DNA of 64,000 nucleotides from Sphingobium sp. YR768. Its GTDB lineage: Bacteria > Pseudomonadota > Alphaproteobacteria > Sphingomonadales > Sphingomonadaceae. Location: positions 62,001 through 126,000 of the forward strand of contig NZ_FOGE01000008.1 of the NCBI RefSeq assembly GCF_900111125.1, in the 5' to 3' direction. Every line of letters starts with the position of its first letter. Position 1 is the first letter of the stretch. This document shows, piece by piece, positions 35,338-44,135 of the stretch. A program made the position numbers and the translations under genes. A model generated the notes under the pieces. That model was not told the origin of the DNA, made no database searches, and saw nothing but the letters and a program-made list of their open reading frames with translations.

Positions 35338-36282
35338 ATGAAGACTTTGGGCAGAATTATTTTTGCGGGCGTCGCCCTCGTCGCTAGCTTTCCTCTTGGC
35401 GCACAGCCACAAGGCGTAGATCCGCAAATCAAGGCAATCAGCCCTCCCCTCGAGCCCGACGCCATCCCGCTATATGGCGCCGAAACGCCAGGGCATGCGA
35501 AATCGGAAAACTGGGCAAACTATTACGGCCAATGGGCCGTCGTACGCAACGTCACGCGGCCGACGCTGACCCCTGTTCTGCCAGATCCGGCAAAAGCGAC
35601 CGGTGCAGCCGTGGTCGTAGCGCCAGGCGGCGCCTTCATGCTGCTTGCGATCGATCCAGAGGGCTGGCGCGTGGCCCGGGCCTTGGCTGATCGTGGCATC
35701 GCGGCCTTCGTGCTCAAATATCGGATCATGCCTACGCCCATCGATAATGCCGAGGCCACACGCTTCATGGATAATCATGTGCGTGAAGGCCTGCCCGACC
35801 CTACGAAACAGCCCGCGCTCCAATATCCGCCATCCACACAGGATGCGATTGCAGCGCTTGCACTGGTCCGCCAGCGATCGGCGGATTGGCATATCGACCC
35901 CCGGCGGGTCGGGATGATAGGTTTCTCAGCCGGCGCCATGACGACCCTAAACGCCGTTCTGGCGACAAAGCCAGGGACAGGGCCAGACTTCATCGGCTAT
36001 ATCTACGGGCCCCAAGCAAGCGTGCAAGTGCCTACCGACGCGCCACCAATGTTTACCGCCATCGCGTTTGACGATCCGCTTTTCCCGACGATGGGCTTTC
36101 CGATCGTCGAGGCATGGCACAAGGCGAAGCGACCCGTGGAACTCCACGCCTATGCCCGTGGAGGCCACGGCTTCAACCTGGGTGTGCCAGGGACCACGAC
36201 CACGGGCATGATAGACCAGTTCGTCAGCTGGATCGAGATGGAGGGATTTCTGCAGGCCAACAAGCCGAGCGGAGCGAAATAG
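35338..36282 (+). CDS. Exported alpha/beta hydrolase, acetyl-esterase/xylan-esterase-like
   Basis: 314 residues from ATG 35338 (GAGG upstream); a signal peptide ends near FPLGAQ (residue 23). Oxyanion loop VVVAPGGAFMLLA, nucleophile Ser197 in GMIGFSAGAMTTLN, His277 in ARGGHGFNLG and an Asp near 245 (IAFDDPLF) give a complete triad. It resembles the endo-xylanase-associated acetyl esterases found beside TonB receptors in polysaccharide loci. Deacylation of plant glycans or glycosides in the periplasm is likely; the exact ester is unknown. A run of eight C (35281-35288) lies in its leader. Confidence 0.85.
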   Translation: MKTLGRIIFAGVALVASFPLGAQPQGVDPQIKAISPPLEPDAIPLYGAETPGHAKSENWANYYGQWAVVRNVTRPTLTPVLPDPAKATGAAVVVAPGGAFMLLAIDPEGWRVARALADRGIAAFVLKYRIMPTPIDNAEATRFMDNHVREGLPDPTKQPALQYPPSTQDAIAALALVRQRSADWHIDPRRVGMIGFSAGAMTTLNAVLATKPGTGPDFIGYIYGPQASVQVPTDAPPMFTAIAFDDPLFPTMGFPIVEAWHKAKRPVELHAYARGGHGFNLGVPGTTTTGMIDQFVSWIEMEGFLQANKPSGAK

Positions 36283-36316
36283 AAAGACGCTTGGGAGTGC
36301 TCAGGCCCTATAAAAC

Positions 36317-37123
36317 CTACGCGCCTTCGCCTGCCTTGCGCCCGCCCAATTGCGAGGTAAGGCGTACAGATGCAGCTCCTAACGCTTCTTCAACCTGGGG
36401 AATTGACTTTCGCCCTTCCTGGTCGATGCGTTCTGCATAAGGAACGGTCAATGCCGCGACAGCATGTCCCTGAGTGTCGAGAATTGGATAGCTTACTGCG
36501 TAGAGTCCCCGCACCTGGCCACTGCGTTTTGTTTCGAACCCGCGCTTGCGGATTTTATCCAACTTGCGGTCGATCTCCGGATCAGCATGGTCTGGCCTGC
36601 GATCCAACGCTTCGGACACCCGTGTCGCGCGGACTTCGTCCGTTTGGAACGCTAAGAGGACACGCCCTGAGACTGACACAATGACGTCAAGTTCGGACCC
36701 GACACGCACGCTAAACCCCATGCCCGTCGGAACATCTACTTTCGCAATTACAGTCTGACGCCCCATGCCCCATACGGTGAGATGGCAGGATTGCTCGAGT
36801 TCGCTTGACAGCGTCTCCATGATAGGACGGGCTTCAATCAGCAACCGATGCATTGGTGGATTAAGGTGCGCCAGCTCAAACAACTTTGTAGACAGTTGAT
36901 AAGCATCGTCTGAGAGCGCAACATAATCGCGCTTCACCAGGCAATCCAGCATACGATAAATCTCGCCAACGCTGCGGTCCAGGCGCTGCGCGATGTCCTT
37001 CTGCGTCAACGGCAATCCGGTACGACAGAGTAACTCCAATATATCCAATCCCTTATCCAGCGCAGGCGCGGAATAGGTGTTGGTTGCAAGCTTATCCTCG
37101 TTATCGTTTTTCATCTGGACCAT
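36317..37123 (-). CDS. IclR family transcriptional regulator of the 36-42 kb cluster
   Basis: 268 residues from ATG 37123 (ATG 37114 also possible; the open frame to 37207 shows no family similarity). HTH: ALDKGLDILELLCRTGLPLTQKDIAQRLDRSVGEIYRMLDCLVKRDYVAL; effector domain: LEQSCHLTVWGMGRQTVIAKVDVPTGMGFSVRVG, RGLYAVSYPILDTQGHAVAALTVPYAERID. It shares its strand with the VOC and CoA-transferase genes upstream. A loose TTTCA-N6/7-AAATAT element occurs at its own promoter and at three others in the cluster. Confidence 0.92.
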   Translation of the reverse strand: MVQMKNDNEDKLATNTYSAPALDKGLDILELLCRTGLPLTQKDIAQRLDRSVGEIYRMLDCLVKRDYVALSDDAYQLSTKLFELAHLNPPMHRLLIEARPIMETLSSELEQSCHLTVWGMGRQTVIAKVDVPTGMGFSVRVGSELDVIVSVSGRVLLAFQTDEVRATRVSEALDRRPDHADPEIDRKLDKIRKRGFETKRSGQVRGLYAVSYPILDTQGHAVAALTVPYAERIDQEGRKSIPQVEEALGAASVRLTSQLGGRKAGEGA

Positions 37124-37234
37124 ATGACGGGTTTCAGTAGCTAAAATATGTCTATGACCGGCCCTTAACCAGCGCGCAAGCCATTGCGTTGCCGCAGAGC
37201 ATCTCAACTTCGCGGCTATGCACTCTCACTGCGT

Positions 37235-37298
37235 CCAACCAGCCGCGCGCACGCACGCCATGGGCGCTATGCGCGGCCGGTTGGGCTTCGTGCGTGCG
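37235..37298. repeat. Overlapping inverted repeats upstream of IclR
   Basis: Two stems compete for the same bases: an imperfect one (37235-37251 with 37270-37284, CCAACC...GGTTGG ends) and a perfect 10-bp one (CGCACGCACG 37248-37257 with 37289-37298). No gene is seen across 37124-37503. Confidence 0.5.
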
Positions 37299-37503
37299 TT
37301 CAAGCAGTAGGCTCAAGGTTTTGCTTGCCGTGTCGACCATATCCAAGGCAATACAAGCAAGAGCCTACAGGCCGCGATCATGACCGCAATGGCTAGACTC
37401 TGCTCGCGGGGTCAAGAAGGTGGGGCTCACCATAGAGCGGGTCTCATGCATCATTTCCAACAAGGCGACGCGCGGCGCGCCTAAAGGGCGATAGGCAGAC
37501 AGG

Positions 37504-37532
37504 CGGGGACAGACCGGGCAGACCTGTCCCCG
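37504..37532 (-). terminator. Hairpin downstream of the VOC gene
   Basis: CGGGGACAG paired with CTGTCCCCG, 11-nt loop, 22 bp past the VOC stop. There is no T-run, so termination is plausible rather than certain. Confidence 0.5.
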
Positions 37533-37553
37533 ATAAGCTAGTCAGAAAAACGG

Positions 37554-37985
37554 TTACAGGCCGTTGAATATACCCGGCTGATGCACTTCGATAACATGGC
37601 CGTCAGGATCCTGAAGGAAGACCTGGTACCAACCTGGAATAGCCCAGCAGCCATAGTCGGAATAGCGAATACCCATTTCGTCGCAGCGCTTCATGAAACC
37701 TTTGATATCATCGGTCCTGAAACAGAAATGGCCGTGTCCCATGGGGTTCACCGACGCATTCATTTTGAAGCCGGTGTCGAGATCTCGTTCAGCCCAGTGA
37801 AACTCGATGTCGCCATCTGTCAGAAAATCTACTGCACCTGTATAGGCGCGATCAGCGCGGTCTCGGCTGATAACGGTATGTTCCTCGTCCGTGATCGCCC
37901 CCAAGCTGAACAATTGGCTGTAGAATTTTGTGAGCCGCGGCAGATTATCGGTGCACAAATTCATGTGATGGAACTTAAATTTCAT
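37554..37985 (-). CDS. VOC superfamily (glyoxalase/extradiol dioxygenase fold) protein
   Basis: 143 residues from ATG 37985, with AAGGAG eight bases upstream; the frame extends to 38015. One VOC unit pair: metal-ligand candidates His7 (FKFHHMN), His86 (GHGHFCFRTDD) and Glu133 (DPDGHVIEVHQP). Single-pair VOC proteins include glyoxalase I, methylmalonyl-CoA epimerase-like enzymes and small ring-cleavage enzymes; the reaction cannot be chosen from sequence alone. It lies between IclR and the CoA-transferase/hydratase pair on the same strand and may act on an intermediate of that pathway. Confidence 0.85.
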   Translation of the reverse strand: MKFKFHHMNLCTDNLPRLTKFYSQLFSLGAITDEEHTVISRDRADRAYTGAVDFLTDGDIEFHWAERDLDTGFKMNASVNPMGHGHFCFRTDDIKGFMKRCDEMGIRYSDYGCWAIPGWYQVFLQDPDGHVIEVHQPGIFNGL

Positions 37986-38364
37986 TTCCGTCTCCTTTGC
38001 AAATTCATTGTCCACCGCTCCAGCATTGGCATGCAGCCGTAAAAGAGCCGAAGGACCATCAGGCCGGAAAACGGAAGATGGAGCGTCGGCGCGCCAGACT
38101 CGAAGGCCATCAAAGATTTATATATGCATTTCAGATTCTAAATATGCAATTTATTGCCGCATGTGCAAAATTTGCAACCGGGGTCGTCGCTATCGGGCGT
38201 ATTCGCATGGCTGAATGCGACCACTCCCGCGAGAAACAAGGTGTTAGCTACGCAAATAAGCTAGTAAAGCCACCGCCACGGCACCCATCAGTTCGATGCC
38301 CAAATCTTAAGTGGCGAGTTTGCTGACCTACCAAACCGCACCGTTCAAGCGATGGACACATCTC
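37986..38364 (-). promoter_or_regulatory. AT-rich VOC promoter region
   Basis: 380 bp without a supportable gene. It holds repeated ATATGCA/TGCAAA words at 38121-38178 and a TTTCA-N6-AAATAT element (38129-38146). Confidence 0.4.
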
Positions 38365-39537
38365 TTAATCGCTGTCTGCCGAAGCAGAGCTCACACCCAG
38401 CTCCGCCAAAATGCTCTCCGTCGCCCAACCAATCGGTTGGGCAAAACCACCTACTGGCGCATATTTCTCGTCGAAACCTATGGTAGGACGGATAGTGACC
38501 GTTCGCCCTTCGACCGGATGATCCTCCTCTCCAAGCAGGCCCACCGCTGTCAGATGCGGATCACGGACAAGTTGCTCGAGCGTATTGCAAGGCTGCGATG
38601 CGATGTCGGCGCGCTGAAACAGCGCCAGCCATTCCTCAGTGGTGCGCTCGGTCAGCGGCGCTCCGCGTACCTCAAACCAGGCATCATTATTCTTGGCCCG
38701 AGCACCCACTGTCGCAAACCGCGCATCCTGGACAAGCGCTTCTCGGCCGGTCGCTTCCAAGAATGCGCGAACCTGCTTATCGGTATTGACTGTGAAGGAA
38801 ATCCAGCCGTCCTTGGTCTGCGTCGGGCGATTGTTGGGCGTCAGCAAGCGGCGGTCTCCTGCCCGACCGACCATCGGATCGAAACTATGTTGCGCAAGAT
38901 GTTCCTGCAACACAAAAGCCGCCATGGTTTCGAACATGGGAACCTCGATGCTACGCCCCAACCCGGTGGCACGCCATTCCACGATCGCAGCAAGAATGGC
39001 ACCCGCGGCGATTTCCCCCACGATGTGATCGCAGATCAGCATCGGAACATAAGCAGGCGCACCGTCCCGCTCCAGCGTCAGACCGGTAACGCCCGAAGCG
39101 GCCTGGATGACGCTGTCATAGGTCGGCCGCCCCGAATAAGGACCGTCGGTCCCGTACCCTGTAATAAGGCAGTAAATCTTGCCAGGATTGGCATCGCGTA
39201 TCGTCTGGGCGTTCAATCCCAATTTCTCAAGCGCACGCGGCCGCATGTTGGCAACGATCACATCCGCCCACTCCACCAGCTTGCCGACAATCTCACGACC
39301 AGCAGCAGATTTAAGGTCACAACTGATGTTCCGCTTGCCGCGATTAAGATGCAGATATGTCCCTGAATGCTCGCCCGAAGGCGACACGCCACCAAGGCCT
39401 CGCATCAAATCCCCTTCGGGGCTCTCCAGCTTGATGACATCGGCGCCATATTGCGCCAGCCGCAACGTACAGACCGGTCCGACCACAACACTGGTCAGAT
39501 CCAGAATCCGTACATCCTTGAGCGCCGAAAAGCTCAT
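38365..39537 (-). CDS. Family III CoA-transferase (CaiB/BaiF)
   Basis: 390 residues. N-terminal ILDLTSVVVGPVCTLRLAQYGADVIKLESPEGD and the catalytic Asp170 in MLICDHIVGEIAAGAILAAI mark the family; YLHLNRGKRNISCDLKS and TGYGTDGPYSGRPTYD are also characteristic. It moves CoA between carboxylic acids without ATP. Its ATG overlaps the stop of the upstream hotdog hydratase by four bases. A CaiB-type enzyme coupled to a mesaconyl-CoA-hydratase-like protein points to a branched C4/C5 dicarboxylic acid such as mesaconate, citramalate or itaconate as the intermediate, although this is inference. Confidence 0.9.
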   Translation of the reverse strand: MSFSALKDVRILDLTSVVVGPVCTLRLAQYGADVIKLESPEGDLMRGLGGVSPSGEHSGTYLHLNRGKRNISCDLKSAAGREIVGKLVEWADVIVANMRPRALEKLGLNAQTIRDANPGKIYCLITGYGTDGPYSGRPTYDSVIQAASGVTGLTLERDGAPAYVPMLICDHIVGEIAAGAILAAIVEWRATGLGRSIEVPMFETMAAFVLQEHLAQHSFDPMVGRAGDRRLLTPNNRPTQTKDGWISFTVNTDKQVRAFLEATGREALVQDARFATVGARAKNNDAWFEVRGAPLTERTTEEWLALFQRADIASQPCNTLEQLVRDPHLTAVGLLGEEDHPVEGRTVTIRPTIGFDEKYAPVGGFAQPIGWATESILAELGVSSASADSD

Positions 39538-40364
39538 ATCGACATCTCCGCTTCGACCGCAGGTCTTTGCTGATCGTCAAATATTGTGAACATCCAGGCC
39601 CCTTCGCCCTTCTCTGCACCAAAAGTCATAGTTCGATTTGCAAACAGCGGCGCCAGAAACTTTAATTTCAGGCTGCGAGGACGCACTCCCAAATCATTCC
39701 GCGCAAACTCGGTAAGAAGCAGCGTGCTTAGTCCACCATTCACCACCAAGTCGGGATAGCCCTCGACATCTGTCGCATAGGCACGATCAATATGTATCTT
39801 GTGAGAATTGAAGCCAAGCGCCGAAAACTGAAAGAGCAGCGTATCGTCAGGTACAAATGCCTTGGTCAAGGCGAACCGCTCTAGTGAGAGAGGGCTGCCC
39901 CCCGGTTTTACTGTACGCGGCGTCTCGGATCCCAGCAGAAAATATTTGGTTTCCTCCGTGATCGAGGGCAGGCCCTGTCCAGCGATACCAAGCTGAAGGG
40001 CAATGGTTACAATAGCATAGGCACCGCTTGCGCCGGTACGATGGTCAACCGCCTCAATCCCCACCCTTCGCCAACAAATGGCACCGATCGGCAGATCTGC
40101 GTCATAGGTGACGGTACGACCGGCAAGCACAAGCCGCGGCAGCCCCAGATCGGGCATGGGAACACCTAAGCCAGGGAAACCGTCATGGCGCAGGTCCGAA
40201 CGACGCGTATGTGACCCGAAGAGCGGAAAATGCCACCCCCTTGGAAGTATCTGCTCTCTGGTCAAATCAAAGGGAGAAAGATCCAGCATGGCCGCAATGC
40301 GGCGTACATTCTCGACACCGCACGTTACCGTGCTTTCGCCTGCTTCACCGGGATTGCCTCGCAT
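39534..40364 (-). CDS. MaoC/hotdog-fold acyl-CoA dehydratase (mesaconyl-C4-CoA hydratase-like)
   Basis: 276 residues from ATG 40364, preceded by AGGTGAGG (GTG 40373 is the alternative). A double hotdog: the N-terminal half with RRSDLRHDGFPGLGVPMPDLGLPRLVLAGRTV, the C-terminal half with the catalytic block FNSHKIHIDRAYATDVEGYPDLVVNGGL, equivalent to FNxHRIHYDxxYA of mesaconyl-C4-CoA hydratases. It adds or removes water on an enoyl-CoA. It heads a two-gene unit with the CoA-transferase, from a promoter carrying the AGTTTCATATAC element at 40389-40400. Confidence 0.85.
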   Translation of the reverse strand: MRGNPGEAGESTVTCGVENVRRIAAMLDLSPFDLTREQILPRGWHFPLFGSHTRRSDLRHDGFPGLGVPMPDLGLPRLVLAGRTVTYDADLPIGAICWRRVGIEAVDHRTGASGAYAIVTIALQLGIAGQGLPSITEETKYFLLGSETPRTVKPGGSPLSLERFALTKAFVPDDTLLFQFSALGFNSHKIHIDRAYATDVEGYPDLVVNGGLSTLLLTEFARNDLGVRPRSLKLKFLAPLFANRTMTFGAEKGEGAWMFTIFDDQQRPAVEAEMSI

Positions 40365-40390
40365 CTTCCTCACCTATTTTGAATTGCTAG

Positions 40391-40407
40391 TTTCATATAC
40401 AAAATAT
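40391..40407 (+). promoter_or_regulatory. TTTCA-N6-AAATAT element at the hydratase promoter
   Basis: Reads TTTCATATACAAAATAT; its AGTTTCATATAC core (from 40389) is identical to that at 41627-41638. Possibly an IclR site; the evidence is the repeat alone. Confidence 0.35.
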
Positions 40408-40497
40408 AAAAAGCTTCAAGGCCCGTCGTAGGCGATTTGTTGTCGCCCTGAACAGACAACGGCAAATGGCACCAATTTCTCAAGGAAGGATACTCCC

Positions 40498-41463
40498 GTG
40501 AAGGTCGATCGTCGTGTGTTCATGACAGGCGTTTCCGCAGGCATCGCGACACTGTACGGGCAAGCATATGCGGCACCAAGAGCGATGAAAAAGCCGTTCT
40601 TCCAACGCCACAACCTATCGCTCGGCGTGCAGATATATTCGTTGATTAACGAGGTCACCGCCGACCTCGACGGTACGTTACAGGAGGTTCGCAAGATCGG
40701 CTTCGATACGATCGAGCTGGCAGGATTTCTGGATAAAACCGCTCTGGAACTCCGAAAAAGCCTGGATCGCGCCGAACTAAAATGCACAAGCATCCACATC
40801 CCTGCCCTGCCCTCTAGGCCCGACGCCATCAGCCTGTCTGGGCAATTGGGGCCGCTCGTCAAAGCTGCGCAGATAGTTGGAGCCAGGACGATCGTCATGC
40901 CCCGCTACCTATTCGCACCAGGCGCCGATCTGCGCAGGCCTGATGAAAGTCAGTTAGACTGGGTCAAGCGGGTTGGACTGGCCATGGCCCGCCAGGATTG
41001 GGAGCGCAATGCCGACTTCATGAATGATGTCGGCCGTCGGCTGGCGAATGAAGGCCTGCGGTTTTCCTATCACAATCAAAACCCGGAATTTGCACCGCTG
41101 CCAGGTGGAGAAACCGGGCTGGAGGTGATGCTGCGCCATACAAATCCAGCGTTCGTGCAATTCGAACTGGATGTCGGTTGGGCCGTCACCGCAGGACTCG
41201 ATCCTTTATCTCTGCTCAAGGCACATAAGGGGAGATTCGCCCAGATGCACGTCAAGGACATGCTACCGGGGACCAGCAACTACGCTTTCGTTCAAAATCC
41301 GACCTCTGCCGGTGATGGGCAGATAGATTGGACTACCGTGCTGCCAGCCGCTTACGCCGCTGGGGTCCGCGACTTTTTCGTTGAACAGGATCCACCGCAC
41401 CGGTCCGAACCAATGGGCTCGCTCGCTCGCAGCTTCCGATATTTAACCTCGCTCGTGGCGTGA
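40498..41463 (+). CDS. Exported TIM-barrel sugar phosphate isomerase/epimerase-like protein
   Basis: 321 residues starting at GTG 40498, with AAGGAAGGA upstream. The N-terminus VDRRVFMTGVSAGIATLYGQAYA looks like a twin-arginine signal. The xylose-isomerase-like TIM barrel follows: LGVQIYSL, FDTIELAGF, CTSIHIPALP, RFSYHNQNPEF, FELDVGWAV, FAQMHVKDMLPG, DFFVEQD, with metal-ligand candidates Glu, Asp, His and Glu on successive strands. Periplasmic members are commonly found in sphingomonad glycan loci and are thought to act on keto sugars; the substrate is unknown. It is divergent from the hydratase pair. Confidence 0.85.
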   Translation: MKVDRRVFMTGVSAGIATLYGQAYAAPRAMKKPFFQRHNLSLGVQIYSLINEVTADLDGTLQEVRKIGFDTIELAGFLDKTALELRKSLDRAELKCTSIHIPALPSRPDAISLSGQLGPLVKAAQIVGARTIVMPRYLFAPGADLRRPDESQLDWVKRVGLAMARQDWERNADFMNDVGRRLANEGLRFSYHNQNPEFAPLPGGETGLEVMLRHTNPAFVQFELDVGWAVTAGLDPLSLLKAHKGRFAQMHVKDMLPGTSNYAFVQNPTSAGDGQIDWTTVLPAAYAAGVRDFFVEQDPPHRSEPMGSLARSFRYLTSLVA

Positions 41464-41628
41464 CAGATGGCCCGGATGCGTCTCCAAATTATTTTTGCGC
41501 CACATCACGCTGGTCGATTGTGAGAAGGGATGACGGACCCTTCGTCAACCGGGACAAGATCGCCATATAAGCACGATTTTTCAATGAGTTTATAACCCCA
41601 TTCACTCACAATGCGGCAACGAATTAAG

Positions 41629-41644
41629 TTTCATATACGAATAT
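41629..41644 (+). promoter_or_regulatory. TTTCA-type element upstream of the TonB receptor
   Basis: TTTCATATACGAATAT, sharing the 12-base AGTTTCATATAC core with the element at 40389-40407. A regulatory role is unproven. Confidence 0.35.
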
Positions 41645-41773
41645 CATATTTCAACTTCTTGACGCACTCACCACATTCTGACATGACCGGACAACGCAGC
41701 CGGTCGGTCCGCAATGGACTGGCACTCGGCAAATAAGCATTCGGCTCAAGCCGAGATTTCCTGGGGAGGTTTT

Positions 41774-44029
41774 ATGAAAGACACACATCTTCTTTTCTCG
41801 GTCGCGGCGATCGCCTTGTGCCTGATAGCGCCTCCGGCGCAGGCTGAGCAGTCGGGCGAGGCAATTGCTCCGCAACAAGATAGCACTTTGCAAGGCGGTG
41901 AAGTCATTCCCGGCGACATCGTTGTGACCGCACAGCGAACGTCCAGCCTTGCCTCAAAGACGCCCGTTGCGCTCACGGCAGTCACAGGGGACTCGCTGAT
42001 CACTGCGGGCGTCACAAACCCCACCCAGATCGCCGACACTGTGCCCAACGTTTCGATCGACCGCGCCAACGGAAACGGACTGCAAATAACGGTTCGCGGA
42101 ATTACGTCTGCTGACGGCTCCGAAAAAGGCGACCCCTCCGCTGCATTCATGCAGGATGGCATCTACATCGCCCGTCCGCAAGCGCAGGAGGCCAGCTTCT
42201 TCGACATAGCCCGCGTTGAAGTACTGCGTGGCCCTCAAGGAACATTGTTTGGCCGCAACACCACGGCCGGCCTCGTCAACATCATTACCAATCTGCCGAC
42301 CTTTGATTTTGGCGGCCGGGTCGATGCGACCTATGGTAATTATAATCAGGTTCAGACCACTGCTGTCCTTAACGTTCCGGTTTCAGAAACAATTGCGTTG
42401 CGCGGCGCTGTCAATTACGATCGGCGCGACAGCTTTCTGAAGCCCAGTTCACGCGTCACGACCGACCTCGATCCCTTCAAGGAGAACATATCCGCACGTC
42501 TAACCGGTCTGATGAAGCTTGACCAAGGCGAACTGATAATTCGTGGTGACTATTCTCATCTGGGTGGACAGTTGCAGAACGGCGTGCGTCTCTCCAACTT
42601 CTACACCAACACCGGTTCGGGCCAGACGCCAATCTACATCGGCGACAACCAGAGCGCGAGCACGTTGGGACGCCTCGATGATGCGATTAACACCAGCCTG
42701 ACCCGCAAGAACACAACCTGGGGCATCCATGGAGAGTTCAACTATGATTTCGGCGGAATCGGGGTTTCGTATCTAGGCTCCTATCGCAAATTGAAGCGCG
42801 ACGAAAATACGGCTTATCTGCGGAACAACAACACGGTCATTCCCAGTACGTTTAACGGAAACTACTGGCAGAATAGCCAGGAAATTCGCGCTTACACCAC
42901 GGGCGATGGTCCGATAAAGGCGCAGGCAGGCCTTTATTATTTCAAGGAAAAGAGTGGTCTCAATCAGGTTTTGTACGGCCTGATCTCTGCCACCCCCAAC
43001 ACGGTAGGCTATATCTACAGCTTCCTGCGGGATCCCACGATCAGCGAATCCTATGCCGCGTTCAGCCAAGTGACCTGGTCGATGACGGACACGCTGCGTC
43101 TGACCGGTGGCGTCCGCTATTCGCATGATGACAAGTCCCGTAAGGGCGGGACGCGCCGCTGCGCCACTTACGCTTGCGACGGCGCTGGCGATCTTTCCAC
43201 GATCGACGATGCGCATCGCAAATTCTCGAAGGTAACCTGGCGGGCCGGGGTAGACTTCGACCTGAACACCGCAACGCTTCTCTACGGCACCGTTTCCACC
43301 GGCTATAAGGCTGGCGGGTTCAACGACGGCTGTTCGACCGGGTCGCCCAACTGCGTATCGCCCACGACTGAAGCGGCGCTCTATTATGATCCCGAAACGC
43401 TCACCTCCTATGAAATCGGCCTCAAAACCCGCTTTCTCGACAATGCCGTCCGCCTGAACGCGGCCGCTTTCTATTATAATTACAACGACATTCAGCTGAC
43501 GCAGATTTCGACCCGTTGCGGCGGCCCCTGCTCGGTTACGACCAACGCCGCCAAGGCCAAAGTCAAAGGCATCGAGCTTGAAGGTACGATCCGCCCGATC
43601 GCACCTATGCTGTTCGACTTTTCCTTCGCCTATCTCAACGCGAAATATGATGAATTCCAGCTCTCGCCCACCGTCGATTTCAGCGGCCGCCATCTCGATC
43701 GCGCGCCTGGCTTCACCGTTTCGGCTGGATACACGCACACGTTCACCCTGCCCAATGGCGGCAACATCGCAGCGAACGTCCATACCCGTATCGTTGATTC
43801 CTCGAAGCTCGCCGCGCTGGCGACCTTCAACCAGTATCGCGTGCCGGGGAACATGCGGTCCGATGCAAGCATCGCTTATAATGCACCGAACGACAGCTAC
43901 TATGTGCAGGCTTTCATCAAGAATATCGAGAATAAGGTGGTTGTGACCACCGTCATTCCTGGCACCTTTCCGACGGCCAACTTCTCCGACCCTCGCCTCT
44001 ATGGCGTTCGCGCCGGCGTAAAGTTCTGA
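41774..44029 (+). CDS. TonB-dependent outer-membrane receptor
   Basis: 751 residues from ATG 41774, preceded by GGGGAGG; an open extension to 41714 is discounted because the signal peptide (LLFSVAAIALCLIAPPAQAE) starts here. DIVVTAQRTSSLASKTPVAL, plug IARVEVLRGPQGTLFGRNTTAGLVNIIT and a barrel ending DPRLYGVRAGVKF. It is followed by a hairpin terminator and then by propeller, oxidoreductase and UPF0303 genes that may process the imported compound. Confidence 0.93.
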   Translation: MKDTHLLFSVAAIALCLIAPPAQAEQSGEAIAPQQDSTLQGGEVIPGDIVVTAQRTSSLASKTPVALTAVTGDSLITAGVTNPTQIADTVPNVSIDRANGNGLQITVRGITSADGSEKGDPSAAFMQDGIYIARPQAQEASFFDIARVEVLRGPQGTLFGRNTTAGLVNIITNLPTFDFGGRVDATYGNYNQVQTTAVLNVPVSETIALRGAVNYDRRDSFLKPSSRVTTDLDPFKENISARLTGLMKLDQGELIIRGDYSHLGGQLQNGVRLSNFYTNTGSGQTPIYIGDNQSASTLGRLDDAINTSLTRKNTTWGIHGEFNYDFGGIGVSYLGSYRKLKRDENTAYLRNNNTVIPSTFNGNYWQNSQEIRAYTTGDGPIKAQAGLYYFKEKSGLNQVLYGLISATPNTVGYIYSFLRDPTISESYAAFSQVTWSMTDTLRLTGGVRYSHDDKSRKGGTRRCATYACDGAGDLSTIDDAHRKFSKVTWRAGVDFDLNTATLLYGTVSTGYKAGGFNDGCSTGSPNCVSPTTEAALYYDPETLTSYEIGLKTRFLDNAVRLNAAAFYYNYNDIQLTQISTRCGGPCSVTTNAAKAKVKGIELEGTIRPIAPMLFDFSFAYLNAKYDEFQLSPTVDFSGRHLDRAPGFTVSAGYTHTFTLPNGGNIAANVHTRIVDSSKLAALATFNQYRVPGNMRSDASIAYNAPNDSYYVQAFIKNIENKVVVTTVIPGTFPTANFSDPRLYGVRAGVKF

Positions 44030-44075
44030 TCGCAAGCGCGCTCTTGGCGCTGCTCGACTTCGGGCATGTAGTATC

Positions 44076-44105
44076 GTGGGACAGTGGCTGTCGCTACTGT
44101 CCCAC
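44076..44105 (+). terminator. Hairpin after the TonB receptor
   Basis: A 10-bp stem GTGGGACAGT/ACTGTCCCAC with a 10-nt loop, followed by a loosely T-rich stretch. It may be leaky, letting some transcripts reach the propeller gene 30 bp on. Confidence 0.7.
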
Positions 44106-44135
44106 TTCCTGATTTGATCTGATGGAGACAGCGCC

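Noticed and set aside
38311..39366. A 351-codon plus-strand frame
   Set aside because: It is antisense to the CoA-transferase with catalytic Asp170; its product is rich in Arg/His and has no domain.
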